Shown piece by piece: positions 7,924 to 16,089 of a DNA stretch of 41,409 nt. Position 1 is the first letter of the stretch, and each line of letters starts with the position of its first letter. The stretch is taken from contig DATKCA010000051.1 in NCBI GenBank assembly GCA_035544675.1, positions 1 to 41,409 on the forward strand. Reading direction: 5' to 3'. Made by a program: the position numbers and the translations under genes. The notes below the pieces were generated by a model. That model was not told where the DNA came from. It searched no databases and worked only from the letters and a program-made list of their open reading frames with translations. The stretch comes from DATKCA01 sp035544675. Lineage in GTDB: Bacteria > Acidobacteriota > Thermoanaerobaculia > Gp7-AA8.

Positions 7924-8997
7924 ATGCACCGGGACACTGAACGAATGGCGAAGCCGAAACAGCAGGGTGGAACGGCGGTCGAACAGGCCGCCTGCGCTCC
8001 GGAATGGACTGACATCCTCCGGCAGATGATCCTCATCCGCCGCTTCGAGGAGGCGTCCGAGCGCGAGTTCCGCAAAGGCAAGATCGGCGGATATCTCCAC
8101 GTCTACATCGGCCAGGAGGCGGTGGCGAGCGGCATCATCACGGCGCTGCAGCCAGGCGACGTCGTCTTCTGCGGCTACCGCGACCACGCCCATGCGCTGG
8201 CCCTCGGCTCGGATCCCAATGCCGTCATGGCCGAGTTGTTCGGAAAGGCCGCCGGCGTCTCGAAGGGGAAGGGCGGCTCGATGCACCTCTTCGACGTCCA
8301 GCGCGGCCTGTACGGCGGCTATGGGATCGTGGGCGGACATCTCACCCTCGCGGCCGGCGCCGCATACGCGCTGCGCTATCAGAAGAAGGCCAACATCGCC
8401 GTCTGCTACTTCGGCGACGGCGCCATGAACATCGGCTCGTTCCACGAGGCGCTGAACATGGCTGGGCTGTGGGGGAAGGAAGGGATGTGCCCGGCGCTGT
8501 TCATCATCGAGAACAACGGATACGCGATGGGCACCTCGGTGGAGCGTCACTCGGCAGTCACCGACCTCTCCGCGCGGATGCGCGCATACAACATTCCGTC
8601 GGAGAAGGTGGACGGGCAGGACGTCTTGGCGGTGCGCGGCGCGGCCGATCGTCTCATCGCGCAGATTCGCGAGAGCGGCAAACCTCACTGCATCGAAGCG
8701 GTCACCTACCGCTTCTCGGGGCATGGCGCGGCCGACATCCTGCAGCCGTACCGTTCCAAGGACGAGGTGGAGCAGCAAAAAAGCCGCGATCCCATCGTCA
8801 TCCTCAGGCAGCGGCTGGGGGAGATGTGCGGCCTGACCGATGACGACGTGAAGAAGATGGACGAGTGGGCGACCGAGGTGGCGGCCGGCGCGGTGAAGTT
8901 CGCGGAAGAGAGCGCGCAGCCGGATCCCGGGGAGCTGTTCACCGACGTCGTGGCCGAGCACGGCCCGGCTCCCGTCGCAGAGAACGAGATCGAATAG
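7924..8997 (+). CDS. pdhA: Pyruvate dehydrogenase E1 component, alpha subunit
   Basis: This is the thiamine-diphosphate subunit that decarboxylates pyruvate (or a related 2-oxo acid). The TPP/Mg motif reads GDGAMNIGSFHEALNMAGLW, and ENNGYAMGT follows. YRFSGHGAADILQPYR matches the region of the phosphorylation loop of the eukaryotic enzyme. The ATG at 7924 gives 357 residues; a second in-frame ATG at 7945 is possible. The frame is open further upstream, but only through repeat sequence. E1 beta starts two bases after the stop and E2 follows, forming one operon. Pyruvate is the likeliest substrate; acetoin or branched-chain oxo acid dehydrogenases look similar. Confidence 0.92.
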   Translation: MHRDTERMAKPKQQGGTAVEQAACAPEWTDILRQMILIRRFEEASEREFRKGKIGGYLHVYIGQEAVASGIITALQPGDVVFCGYRDHAHALALGSDPNAVMAELFGKAAGVSKGKGGSMHLFDVQRGLYGGYGIVGGHLTLAAGAAYALRYQKKANIAVCYFGDGAMNIGSFHEALNMAGLWGKEGMCPALFIIENNGYAMGTSVERHSAVTDLSARMRAYNIPSEKVDGQDVLAVRGAADRLIAQIRESGKPHCIEAVTYRFSGHGAADILQPYRSKDEVEQQKSRDPIVILRQRLGEMCGLTDDDVKKMDEWATEVAAGAVKFAEESAQPDPGELFTDVVAEHGPAPVAENEIE

Positions 8998-8999
8998 GA

Positions 9000-9986
9000 A
9001 TGGCCGAGAAGAGTTATCGCGACGCCATCCGCGACGCAATGATGGAAGAGATGGATCGCGATCCGAACGTCCTCATCATGGGTGAGGACATCGGAGTCTA
9101 CGAGGGGACGTTCCGCATCACGGCGGGCATGCTGAAGAAGTACGGCCCGCGCCGCGTCATCGACACGCCGATCGCGGAGGCCGGGATGGTCGGCACGGCG
9201 GTGGGCATGGCCATGCTCGGTCTGCGTCCGATCGTGGAGATGATGACGATCAACTTCTCGATCGTCGCGGCCGACCAGATCCTCAATCACGCCGCGAAGG
9301 TGCGGTACTTCTCGGGCGGCCAGGTGGACGTGCCGGTGGTCATCCGCGGACCGCACGGCGCGGGAGTGCAGCTCTCCGCGCAGCACTCCCAGTCGTTCGA
9401 GTCGTTCTACGCGCATTTCCCCGGGCTGCACGTCGTCGCGCCGGGCACTCCGGCCGACGCCAAGGGGCTGCTGAAGACGGCCATCCGCGGCAAGGACCCG
9501 GTCGTGTTCCTGGAGAGCGCCGCGCTGTACGGGATGAAGGGCGAAGTGCCCGACGATCCCGACTTTACCGTGCCGTTCGGTGTGTCGCGCGTGGCCCGCG
9601 AGGGGCGCGACGTCACGATCGTGTCGTTCAGCAGGATGATGCAGCTCTCGCTCGCCGTCGCCGACAAGCTGTCGAGGGACGAGGGAATCGAGTGCGAGGT
9701 CATCGACCTCCGCACGCTCCGTCCGCTGGACATGCAGCCGGCGTACGCGTCAGTGCAGAAGACGCATCGCGCCATCGTCGTGCAGGAGCAGTGGAAGCCG
9801 TTCGGGGCGGGCGCCGAGATCGCCGCCAGCATCACCGAGACGCTGTTCGACGAGCTCGATGCGCCGGTCATCCGCGTGACGGGCGAAGACGTGCCGATGC
9901 CCTACGCGCGCAACCTCGAGCTGCTGGCCACGCCGCACGAGCAGCACATCGAGCGGGCTGTGAAGAAAGTGATGTATCGCGAGTAA
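9000..9986 (+). CDS. pdhB: Pyruvate dehydrogenase E1 component, beta subunit
   Basis: A 328-residue transketolase-type beta subunit starting MAEKSYRDAIRDAM. It has the family markers LIMGEDIGVYEG, DTPIAEAGMVGTAVG, RGPHGAGVQLSAQHSQ, the C-terminal DLRTLRPLD and VQEQWKPFGAGAEIAA. It forms the alpha2beta2 E1 with the upstream gene, which ends two bases before its ATG. E2 begins three bases after its stop. Confidence 0.95.
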   Translation: MAEKSYRDAIRDAMMEEMDRDPNVLIMGEDIGVYEGTFRITAGMLKKYGPRRVIDTPIAEAGMVGTAVGMAMLGLRPIVEMMTINFSIVAADQILNHAAKVRYFSGGQVDVPVVIRGPHGAGVQLSAQHSQSFESFYAHFPGLHVVAPGTPADAKGLLKTAIRGKDPVVFLESAALYGMKGEVPDDPDFTVPFGVSRVAREGRDVTIVSFSRMMQLSLAVADKLSRDEGIECEVIDLRTLRPLDMQPAYASVQKTHRAIVVQEQWKPFGAGAEIAASITETLFDELDAPVIRVTGEDVPMPYARNLELLATPHEQHIERAVKKVMYRE

Positions 9987-9989
9987 CGA

Positions 9990-11318
9990 ATGGCCGAGAT
10001 CATCATGCCCAAGATGGGCGATGCCATGACCGAGGGGAAGGTCGTCAAGTGGTACAAGAAGGCGGGCGATGCCGTGAAGAAAGGCGAGCCCGTCCTGGAG
10101 ATCGAGACCGACAAAGTCAACCTCGACCTCGAAGCCGAAGCCGATGGGACCCTCGGACAGATCGCCGCGCCGGACGGCCAGGTCGTGCCGGTGGGCGGCG
10201 TGCTGGCAATGATCCTTGCGGAGGGGGAGAAGGATGCCGCGCCCGCGCCCGCGCCGGCGAAGAAGGATGGAGCGCCGGTGCCCTCACCGGCGCCGTCGGC
10301 TCGCGGGGGTGAGGACACCCCCGCTCCACAACAGCGCCGAGCCACGGATCAGAAGGACAGCATCCGCCACTCCACCGGCGAATACGGAGAAGCGGTCGAC
10401 ATGAAGGGGCCGCGGCGCGATCGCACGGCGACGAACGTCGTGCCGATGCCGCAGCAGCAGACGGGCGCGCGCCCGCGCTCCTCACCACTGGCGCGTCGTA
10501 TGGCGGAAGACCTCGGTGTCGACATCGCCGCGGTGCAGGGCAGCGGTCCGCGCGGCCGCATCATCGCCGCCGATATCAAGGCCAGCGGAGCGCCGGTCTC
10601 CTCACCGGCGCGCGCCGCCAGGAATGGCGGCGCCCCACTGGCGACCCGGCAGGTCCCTCTCTCCGCGATGCGCCGCACCATCGCCAGGCGCCTGGCGGAG
10701 TCGACCGGCCCGATCCCGCACTTCTATCTGACCGTCGACTACGACGTCACGAATCTGATGTCGGTCCGCGAGCAGGTGAACGAGATCGAGGGCGTGAAGC
10801 TGAGCGTGAACGACTTCATCGTCCGCGCGGCCGCGCTCGCTCTGCGGCAGCATCCCAACGTCAACGCGAGCTGGGGCGACGAGGCGATTACGCAGCATGG
10901 CGAGGTGCACATCGGGATCGCCGTGGCCACGCCCGAGGGGCTGATTACTCCGGTCATTCGCAATGCGGACGGCAAATCGGTTGTTCAGATCGGACAGGAA
11001 GTCCGCTCCCTGGCCGAGAAGGCGAAGAACCGGAAGCTCAAGCCGGACGAATACCAGGGCAGCACCTTCACGATCTCGAACCTCGGCGCCTGGGGCATCG
11101 AGGAGTTCACGGCGATCATCAACCCCCCGAATTCGGCGATCCTGGCCATCGGCGCCGCGGAGTCGAGGCCGGTGGTCGTGGACCGGCAGATCGTGGTCCG
11201 CGATCGCATGAAAGTGACGATGTCGTGCGACCACCGCGTCGTCGACGGCGCGACGGGGGCTGAGTATCTCAAGACGCTGCGGTTGTTCATCGAACAGCCG
11301 TTGCGGATCGTTGTCTGA
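9990..11318 (+). CDS. pdhC: Dihydrolipoamide acetyltransferase (E2) of pyruvate dehydrogenase
   Basis: A 442-residue E2 that transfers the acetyl group from lipoamide to CoA. One N-terminal lipoyl domain has the lipoylated Lys42 in EIETDKVNLD. A Pro/Ala-rich linker follows, then the peripheral subunit-binding domain (about 165-205, SSPLARRMAEDLGV and GSGPRGRIIAADI). The C-terminal catalytic domain ends with SCDHRVVDG (His415, Asp419). Both inter-domain linkers contain copies of the GGAGCGCC hairpin repeat (10268-10328, 10587-10641), read in frame as Gly/Ala/Pro/Ser-rich sequence. The E3 subunit is not in the window. Confidence 0.94.
   Translation: MAEIIMPKMGDAMTEGKVVKWYKKAGDAVKKGEPVLEIETDKVNLDLEAEADGTLGQIAAPDGQVVPVGGVLAMILAEGEKDAAPAPAPAKKDGAPVPSPAPSARGGEDTPAPQQRRATDQKDSIRHSTGEYGEAVDMKGPRRDRTATNVVPMPQQQTGARPRSSPLARRMAEDLGVDIAAVQGSGPRGRIIAADIKASGAPVSSPARAARNGGAPLATRQVPLSAMRRTIARRLAESTGPIPHFYLTVDYDVTNLMSVREQVNEIEGVKLSVNDFIVRAAALALRQHPNVNASWGDEAITQHGEVHIGIAVATPEGLITPVIRNADGKSVVQIGQEVRSLAEKAKNRKLKPDEYQGSTFTISNLGAWGIEEFTAIINPPNSAILAIGAAESRPVVVDRQIVVRDRMKVTMSCDHRVVDGATGAEYLKTLRLFIEQPLRIVV
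10268..10328. repeat. GGAGCGCC two-hairpin element inside the E2 linker
   Basis: A 61-bp unit with TGGAGCGCC at the left and CCGCTCCA at the right. It contains two short hairpins: GCGCCGGTG/CACCGGCGC, then GCGGGGGTG/CACCCCCGC with an AGGA loop. The same layout is at 25496-25576. It encodes roughly residues 93-113, between the lipoyl and subunit-binding domains. Confidence 0.75.
10587..10641. repeat. GGAGCGCC-type element (diverged copy) inside the second E2 linker
   Basis: Begins CGGAGCGCCGGTCTCCTCACC, with a GCGCCGGT/ACCGGCGC hairpin and then GCCGCC/GGCGGC. The right end (GGCGCCCCACTGG) is diverged from the family consensus. It encodes the linker between the subunit-binding and catalytic domains. 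Confidence 0.55.
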
Positions 11319-11330
11319 GCACGTAGAAGC

Positions 11331-11402
11331 GGAAGCCGGAAACCGGAAAGCGGAAACGGAAAACGGAAAGCGGAAACCGCTAGAAACGGAAAACCGGAAA
11401 CC
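11331..11402. repeat. Degenerate GGAAACC heptanucleotide array after the pdh operon
   Basis: About ten units of GGAAACC/GGAAGCC/GGAAAGC with several 6- and 8-bp slips. It fills most of the gap between the E2 stop and the next small gene. It is followed at once by a likely -10 box, TAAACT (11405-11410). Confidence 0.85.
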
Positions 11403-11434
11403 TGGGTTAAACTACCCGCACCGCACGATAGCCA

Positions 11435-11581
11435 ATGCCTTTCGACCTACTCGGTCTTCTGGTCGTCATCTTCATCATCTGGCTCGTCCTGAAGGTGGCG
11501 CGCGTGGCGATCCGGCTCATCGTGTTCGTGATCACCGCGACGATCATCCTCGCGGCGGTCTATTGGTTCTTCATGAGGTGA
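11435..11581 (+). CDS. Small membrane protein, 48 residues
   Basis: Starts MPFDLLGLLVVIFIIWLVLK and ends YWFFMR. It consists of two hydrophobic helices (about 4-20 and 26-45) joined by a short basic loop with Arg and Lys. A TAAACT -10 box is 24 nt upstream. The gene ends two bases before the GTG of the next gene, so the two are probably co-translated. I do not recognise a family. Codon use matches that of neighbouring genes and the frame is clean, which supports coding. Confidence 0.6.
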   Translation: MPFDLLGLLVVIFIIWLVLKVARVAIRLIVFVITATIILAAVYWFFMR

Positions 11582-11583
11582 AT

Positions 11584-12048
11584 GTGAGCGATCGAAAATA
11601 CAAACACAAGGGCTACCAGGATGGTGGCTCGTATGGAAACAAGCCGAGCGGCGGCGGCAATCGCCCGCCGTTTCAGCCTTCGGAGCCGCGGCCGCAGCGG
11701 ATGGAAGGCTCGCCGCGGGGCAGGACGGCCGGCGGCTTCGGCCCGGAGGCGTTCAAATGTAATCAATGCGGCCAGATCCGCCAGAACCTTGGCGAGCTGA
11801 CGCATGACGAGACGTGCCTCAAGTGCGGGGGCGACCTGCACACGTGCGGCAACTGCCGCGCCTTCGATACGACCACGACGTGGGAGTGCCGGGAGAACAT
11901 TCCGGTTCGCGTGGCCGGAAAGCACGCCCGGAACCAGTGCACGTTCTTCTCGCCGAAAATCGTGCGCGACCTCTCCGCGGACAAGGGCAAGCTGCTCACG
12001 CCGGACGACGCGCGCAAGGCCTTCGACGCGCTGTTCAACAAGAAGTAG
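11584..12048 (+). CDS. Uncharacterised cysteine-rich zinc-ribbon protein
   Basis: A 154-residue protein starting at GTG (SDRKYKHKGYQ). Residues 1-55 are polar, rich in Gly, Pro and Arg, and probably disordered. The core has paired cysteines KCNQCG, TCLKCGG and TCGNC, then single Cys in WECREN and NQCTFF, about eight in all, as in two zinc sites. The C-terminal helix (LTPDDARKAFDALFNKK) looks like a docking helix. An overlapping ATG at 11582 is out of frame. The function is unknown; a nucleic-acid or protein adaptor is possible. The 48-aa membrane protein directly upstream may be a partner. Confidence 0.75.
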   Translation: MSDRKYKHKGYQDGGSYGNKPSGGGNRPPFQPSEPRPQRMEGSPRGRTAGGFGPEAFKCNQCGQIRQNLGELTHDETCLKCGGDLHTCGNCRAFDTTTTWECRENIPVRVAGKHARNQCTFFSPKIVRDLSADKGKLLTPDDARKAFDALFNKK

Positions 12049-12089
12049 CGGCGCTGCTCTCCCCCTCGCGCTGAGACCCATCTCGGCAC

Positions 12090-13331
12090 TCAGTGCCGGT
12101 CGGAATCGGTGATCCGGGGTTCCCGCGCCAGTTGTCCGACTCCGAGGAGAGCGGCAATCGAAACGGCGCAGCCGGCGATGACAACCCGCAGAGATGACCT
12201 CCAGATGTCGCCGATGACACCTCCCAGGGCCATGCCGATCGGAACCGCCAGCGCGCTCACCGACACGACCAGGGCCATGACTCGGCCACGGACCGCGGCG
12301 GGCACTGACGTTTGGAACGCCGTGATGACGGCGATGTTCACCACGGCCGAGAATGCGCCGATTGCCACGAATGCCGTCAGCGCCGGCCACACCGAGGGTG
12401 TCATGGCGACGACGAGCAGCGCGCCGGCGATCCCGAGTACACAGCCGCCGATGAGCCGTCTCATGCTGCGCACGCGCCGCAGCATGAGGCCGGCGGTCAC
12501 GGATGCTGTAAGCGCTCCGGCGCCTGAGCCGGCCATGAGGAATCCGTACCACTGCGTGCCCGCGCCGAGAACCTCGCGCACGTAAAGCGGCAACAGGACA
12601 AAGACCGGCATGAAGAGGAAGTTGACTCCTGCAAAGAGGACGAGAACGGCGGTCATGCCGCGATGCTCTCGCAGGTAACTCAGGCCTTCTCCGGTCTCGA
12701 TCGCGTACTCGCGGATGGCAGCCAGCAACCTCCGGTTCTCTCTCCGGCGCCTGGGATCCGGTGGGATGAACGCCGTAGCAACCGCCCCGTAAAGAAAAGT
12801 GAGCGCGTCAAAGAACAGCAAGGCCGCAGCGCCGAGGGCGGCGTAGAGGAGGCCGCCCACGGCCTGGCCGGCCAGCGCCGCGGCGTGGAGCGAGATCTGA
12901 TTCAACGAATTCGCAGCGGCCAGGCGATCGACCGGCACCAGGTCAGGAATGGCGGCCTGAACGGCAGGCCTGAACAGGGCTCCCATCGACCCGCTGAAGA
13001 ACGAGGTGGCGACCAGGGCCACCACATGAGCGGTGGTGGCAGTGGGCCACCAGGCGATCAGGCCGGCCAGGGCACCGACGGCCACGGCTCGCAGAATATC
13101 GGTCGTGATGAGGATCGACCGGCGCGAATGGCGATCGGCGATGGTCCCTCCCACCGGTCCGATGAGTGCAATCGGAATCGTCGAAGCCATCATCACGATC
13201 CCTACGAGCGTTGCTGACCCGGTCTTGTCCAGAGTGAAGAATGCCGCGGCGATCAAAAAGGCCTGATTGCCGAGCTGACTGAGAAGCTGTCCCTGCCAGA
13301 GGAGAAAGAAGTTGCGACCCAAGGTCCACAT
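12090..13331 (-). CDS. MFS exporter, DHA3 family
   Basis: A 413-residue transporter with about 12 hydrophobic segments. It starts MWTLGRNFFLLWQGQLLSQLG and has the loop GGTIADRHSRRSILITTD typical of MFS_3 drug/siderophore exporters. The mid-protein loop (PDPRRRRENRRLL) is basic and cytoplasmic. The AraC-type regulator gene ends 37 nt before its start on the same strand and may control it. The substrate is unknown. It is not closely similar to the MFS gene at 6373. Confidence 0.85.
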   Translation of the reverse strand: MWTLGRNFFLLWQGQLLSQLGNQAFLIAAAFFTLDKTGSATLVGIVMMASTIPIALIGPVGGTIADRHSRRSILITTDILRAVAVGALAGLIAWWPTATTAHVVALVATSFFSGSMGALFRPAVQAAIPDLVPVDRLAAANSLNQISLHAAALAGQAVGGLLYAALGAAALLFFDALTFLYGAVATAFIPPDPRRRRENRRLLAAIREYAIETGEGLSYLREHRGMTAVLVLFAGVNFLFMPVFVLLPLYVREVLGAGTQWYGFLMAGSGAGALTASVTAGLMLRRVRSMRRLIGGCVLGIAGALLVVAMTPSVWPALTAFVAIGAFSAVVNIAVITAFQTSVPAAVRGRVMALVVSVSALAVPIGMALGGVIGDIWRSSLRVVIAGCAVSIAALLGVGQLAREPRITDSDRH

Positions 13332-13368
13332 GAGCTGCGCACTCCGCGAGCTCGACTATGGGCTGGAC

Positions 13369-14061
13369 TCACCGATCGTGTCTTGGCGTTTTTTGACCGA
13401 GTGGCCGATACGATGCGGGGGGAGAGCAGGCGATCCTTCTGAATGCGTCGTAGAACCTGCTGAGATCTTCGAACCCGACGTCATGGCAGACATCGATTGG
13501 TGACGACCCCGCCGCGAACCGGAGAAGAGCATCCATGACCCTCAGGTAGTGGCGATAGCGGACTGGCGGGATCCCAAACGACTTTGCAAAGACGCGCGTC
13601 AGTGCCGCTCCGGAAATGGCGAGGCGTTTGGCGACGACGCCGATCAGCGCGCGACCGGTCGCATATTCCGAATCGAGGATCCTCTTTGCAGCCACAGCGG
13701 CGGGATGAGGATTCGACGCGCGGCCGATCTCGATCCGGCGCTGGTTCATGAACAGCGACGGAACCATGCCGTTTGTCGCGCCCGCAGCGAAGCGCACGGC
13801 CACGGCATGAACGCTGACCTCGCAGCGCTCGAGCCGGGCTTGAACGACGGAGAAGGGCGGCAGGATCAGCGAAAACGAACGAGGCGCGGCGACCTCCGCG
13901 TCGTCGCGAAGATACACAACCCTCCCTCGCTTCACTTCGACTGTTGCGTAGATGAGGGCGGGCCCGGCCACATCGGTTCCGATCTGGGTCGCGTCGATGC
14001 GCAACTGCTGTGCGATGCGAAGGACCCCGTTGTCGACCAGCACCTGCCGGCTTCCATTCAT
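13369..14061 (-). CDS. AraC-family transcriptional regulator
   Basis: A 230-residue protein. The C-terminal AraC DNA-binding domain (about 130-225) has two helix-turn-helix units: VVAKRLAISGAALTRVFAKSFGIPP, then DVCHDVGFEDLSRFYDAFRR with the family-typical GF-D-S-F pattern. The N-terminal half is a probable cupin-like ligand domain without a recognisable substrate motif. It lies 30 nt after the fatty acid hydroxylase gene and 37 nt before the MFS exporter on the same strand, so it may regulate either. Confidence 0.85.
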   Translation of the reverse strand: MNGSRQVLVDNGVLRIAQQLRIDATQIGTDVAGPALIYATVEVKRGRVVYLRDDAEVAAPRSFSLILPPFSVVQARLERCEVSVHAVAVRFAAGATNGMVPSLFMNQRRIEIGRASNPHPAAVAAKRILDSEYATGRALIGVVAKRLAISGAALTRVFAKSFGIPPVRYRHYLRVMDALLRFAAGSSPIDVCHDVGFEDLSRFYDAFRRIACSPPASYRPLGQKTPRHDR

Positions 14062-14091
14062 ACCGTTGGAAGTGTATGCGGAAGGAGTTCG

Positions 14092-14931
14092 TCAGGCCGC
14101 CTTGCCGTGTGCGCCTGCCGGGATCGACTGCAGCGGACGTCGTCGCCGGAACGGCAGCAGCAGCATCCAGAGAAGCGGCTGCCGCGTCTGGAACTGCAAC
14201 TCAGGGACACCGAACACCGGCCGGTCCACGTTGGACCTCTCCCGATACGTTCCGAACAGGCGATCCCACCACGGAATGCTGAAGCCGAAGTTCGTATCGC
14301 GGTCGGTCACGGCCGCGGAGTGATGAATCGAGTGCATGGCCGGGGTCACGACAAACCACCGCAGGACTCGCTCGATGGCGTGCGGCATCCGCAGGTTGGC
14401 ATGGTTGAACAGAGACGTCACCGCGAGCAGTGTCTCAAAGAGGATGACGGCGGTCGCGCCAGCGCCGAGCGCAGCAACGACCGCCAGCTTGATGATCATC
14501 GACAGCAGCATCTCCAGCGGATGGAAGCGGGATCCCAGGGTCACGTCGAAGTCGATGTCCGCGTGATGAACCCGGTGGAGGCCGAAGAGCACAGGCACGG
14601 AGTGGAAGAGGACATGCTGACCGTAGATGGCCAGGTCGAGCAGAACGACCGCCAGGATGATCTCCAGCACCGGCGGCCATTCGGCAAGGTGGAACAACCC
14701 GAACCCGCGATCCGCCGACCAGAGAGCCGCGGCGACCGCGCCGGCGGGAAAGACCAGGCGCAGCAGCGCCGTATTGAGCAGTGTCAGAGCGAGGTTGTGG
14801 GGCCACCGGCTCATCCGTGGCGCTCGACGCGGATGCGCGTCCAGAACCGCCTCGGCCACCGCCATCAGTGCGAAAACGGCGATGAAAGAGCCGGCTCGAA
14901 TGAGGATCGCGTGACTCTCGATCCACGTCAT
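14092..14931 (-). CDS. Fatty acid hydroxylase / sterol desaturase family membrane enzyme
   Basis: A 279-residue di-iron membrane hydroxylase-type protein. The histidine boxes are in order: QHVLFHSVP, LHRVHHADIDF, FNHANLRMP and HSIHHS. Several hydrophobic segments flank them. The C-terminal half resembles the C5/C4 sterol desaturase superfamily, which in bacteria often acts on lipids or carotenoids. The substrate is not readable. It overlaps the ArsR-rhodanese gene by 4 nt (ATGA), so the repressor and enzyme are co-translated. Confidence 0.88.
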   Translation of the reverse strand: MTWIESHAILIRAGSFIAVFALMAVAEAVLDAHPRRAPRMSRWPHNLALTLLNTALLRLVFPAGAVAAALWSADRGFGLFHLAEWPPVLEIILAVVLLDLAIYGQHVLFHSVPVLFGLHRVHHADIDFDVTLGSRFHPLEMLLSMIIKLAVVAALGAGATAVILFETLLAVTSLFNHANLRMPHAIERVLRWFVVTPAMHSIHHSAAVTDRDTNFGFSIPWWDRLFGTYRERSNVDRPVFGVPELQFQTRQPLLWMLLLPFRRRRPLQSIPAGAHGKAA

Positions 14932-15608
14932 CCGCGCCTCCGGAGAGGCTTCTCACCGGCGACGGTCTTCATTCCTGCAGCGCGCCATTCGAGGACGCCC
15001 TCTTCCAGTCGCCGGGCCCGGAAGCCGCGTCGCGACAGCAGACGAACGGCATCGGCTGACAGCATGCAGTACGGTCCGCGGCAGTACGCCACGATCTCCT
15101 GGCCCTTCTTCAGCTCTTTGAGCCGGCCGGCCAGTTCATCGAGCGGAATCGACAGGGCGCCGGGTAGGTGCGCGGCGGTGTATTCATGCCTTGGACGCAC
15201 GTCGATGAGCACGGCCTCACTCGTTTTCAGGCGCGCAAACAGCGTCTGGCGGTCGACGCTCTCAACCCCTTCGGTCTGAGAGAGCAACGCTTCCCGTGCG
15301 GCCTGGAGCTCGCTGAGCTGCGCCTCGCCGAGCTCCCGGATGTGCACGAGGAGGCCCCCCACGGCGTCGCTGGCAAGCCGGCAGGTCACGTAGAGTCCCT
15401 GCTTCTCCGACGTGACGAGATGGGCCTGCCTCAGGACCTGAAGGTGCTGCGACGCGTTCGCCACGGTCTGACCGGTCGCCGTGGCGAGCCGTTCGACGGT
15501 ACGCGGTCCCTGGGACAGAGCATCCAGCATCTCCACGCGCTTCGGCGCAGCGAGCGCTTTGCCGAGGCGGGCCAGTTGTTCGAAGAGGGTGTCTTTCGGT
15601 GAAGGCAT
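14928..15608 (-). CDS. ArsR-family repressor fused to a rhodanese domain
   Basis: A 226-residue protein with a winged-helix ArsR domain (about 5-95; ALAAPKRVEMLDAL, ATGQTVANASQHLQVLRQAHLV) and a C-terminal rhodanese domain (about 115-215; VLIDVRPRHEYTAAHLPGA). The rhodanese catalytic Cys is present in AYCRGPYCMLS. Such fusions sense sulfur or thiol species. The start is preceded by a strong promoter overlapped by two inverted repeats, so autoregulation is likely. It heads an operon with the fatty acid hydroxylase; a broken TauE-type sulfite exporter gene lies immediately upstream on the same strand, fitting a sulfur theme. Confidence 0.92.
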   Translation of the reverse strand: MPSPKDTLFEQLARLGKALAAPKRVEMLDALSQGPRTVERLATATGQTVANASQHLQVLRQAHLVTSEKQGLYVTCRLASDAVGGLLVHIRELGEAQLSELQAAREALLSQTEGVESVDRQTLFARLKTSEAVLIDVRPRHEYTAAHLPGALSIPLDELAGRLKELKKGQEIVAYCRGPYCMLSADAVRLLSRRGFRARRLEEGVLEWRAAGMKTVAGEKPLRRRG

Positions 15609-15646
15609 GGAACTAATCTAGTTCCTGCTTGATTAATAGTCAAGCA
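15609..15646 (-). promoter_or_regulatory. Promoter and overlapping operators of the arsR-rhodanese operon
   Basis: On the minus strand, TTGACT (15638-15643) and TAGATT (15615-15620) are separated by exactly 17 nt. Only 6 nt separate the -10 box from the ATG, so the mRNA is almost leaderless. Two inverted repeats overlap these elements: TGCTTGA-N7-TCAAGCA covers the -35, and GGAAC-N7-GTTCC covers the -10. Their placement suits repression by the ArsR protein. Confidence 0.75.
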
Positions 15647-16089
15647 ATGGCTTGAGTAGTGCCGGACCTCTCACAGGAGATCGGTCTGGGGGACGACAGG
15701 CCGGAGGACTTCGATCGCTGAAGCGGCACGTCGAGAACTTCGAGGCCGAGGAGCGCTGCCAGCCGGCGCCGTGAGCCGGCCAGGGCACCGGGCTCCGCCG
15801 CCAGCCGGGCTTCCGCGGCGATGCGCTCCCTGTCGAGACGTCGCCGATCGTAGCCGGAGACTTCGCCCCCTTCCTGCAGGCGAGCTGCGGTCTCCGCTGC
15901 CGCTCGGATCTTGCTGAGCCAGGCCGTGAGCGCGTCGACGAGCCGCTGCCGGCTGGCGGCCGTGTTGAACTCCGAACGAACGAGACGTGCGAGCTCTCGT
16001 TGCTGACCGCCGACTTCCTCTCTGGCAGCCTCCACCCGTAGCTCGGCGGCCCGCCGGAGCAGCCCGCGACGGCCGGAGAGATCGAATGA
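15640..16089 (-). pseudogene. Remnant of an outer-membrane efflux (TolC/CzcC-type) gene fused to a TauE fragment
   Basis: The downstream part of a chimeric open frame. Its translation (ARLVRSEFNTAASRQ, ARLQEGGEVSGYDRRRLD, LAALLGLEVLD) has the long coiled-helix pattern of the C-terminal half of TolC/CzcC proteins. It lacks the signal peptide, the N-terminal repeat and any start of its own. It joins the TauE fragment in frame near 16090. The last 20 residues do not resemble either family. It looks like a deletion or recombination scar. Confidence 0.6.

Noticed and set aside
12081..12100. Small palindrome CGGCACTCAGTGCCG at the end of the MFS gene as a terminator
   Set aside because: The stem is only about 5-7 bp with a tiny loop and no T-tract.
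13549..15279. 576-residue plus-strand frame across the AraC, hydroxylase and ArsR genes
   Set aside because: It is composed of charged low-complexity sequence and lies opposite three genes with clear family motifs.
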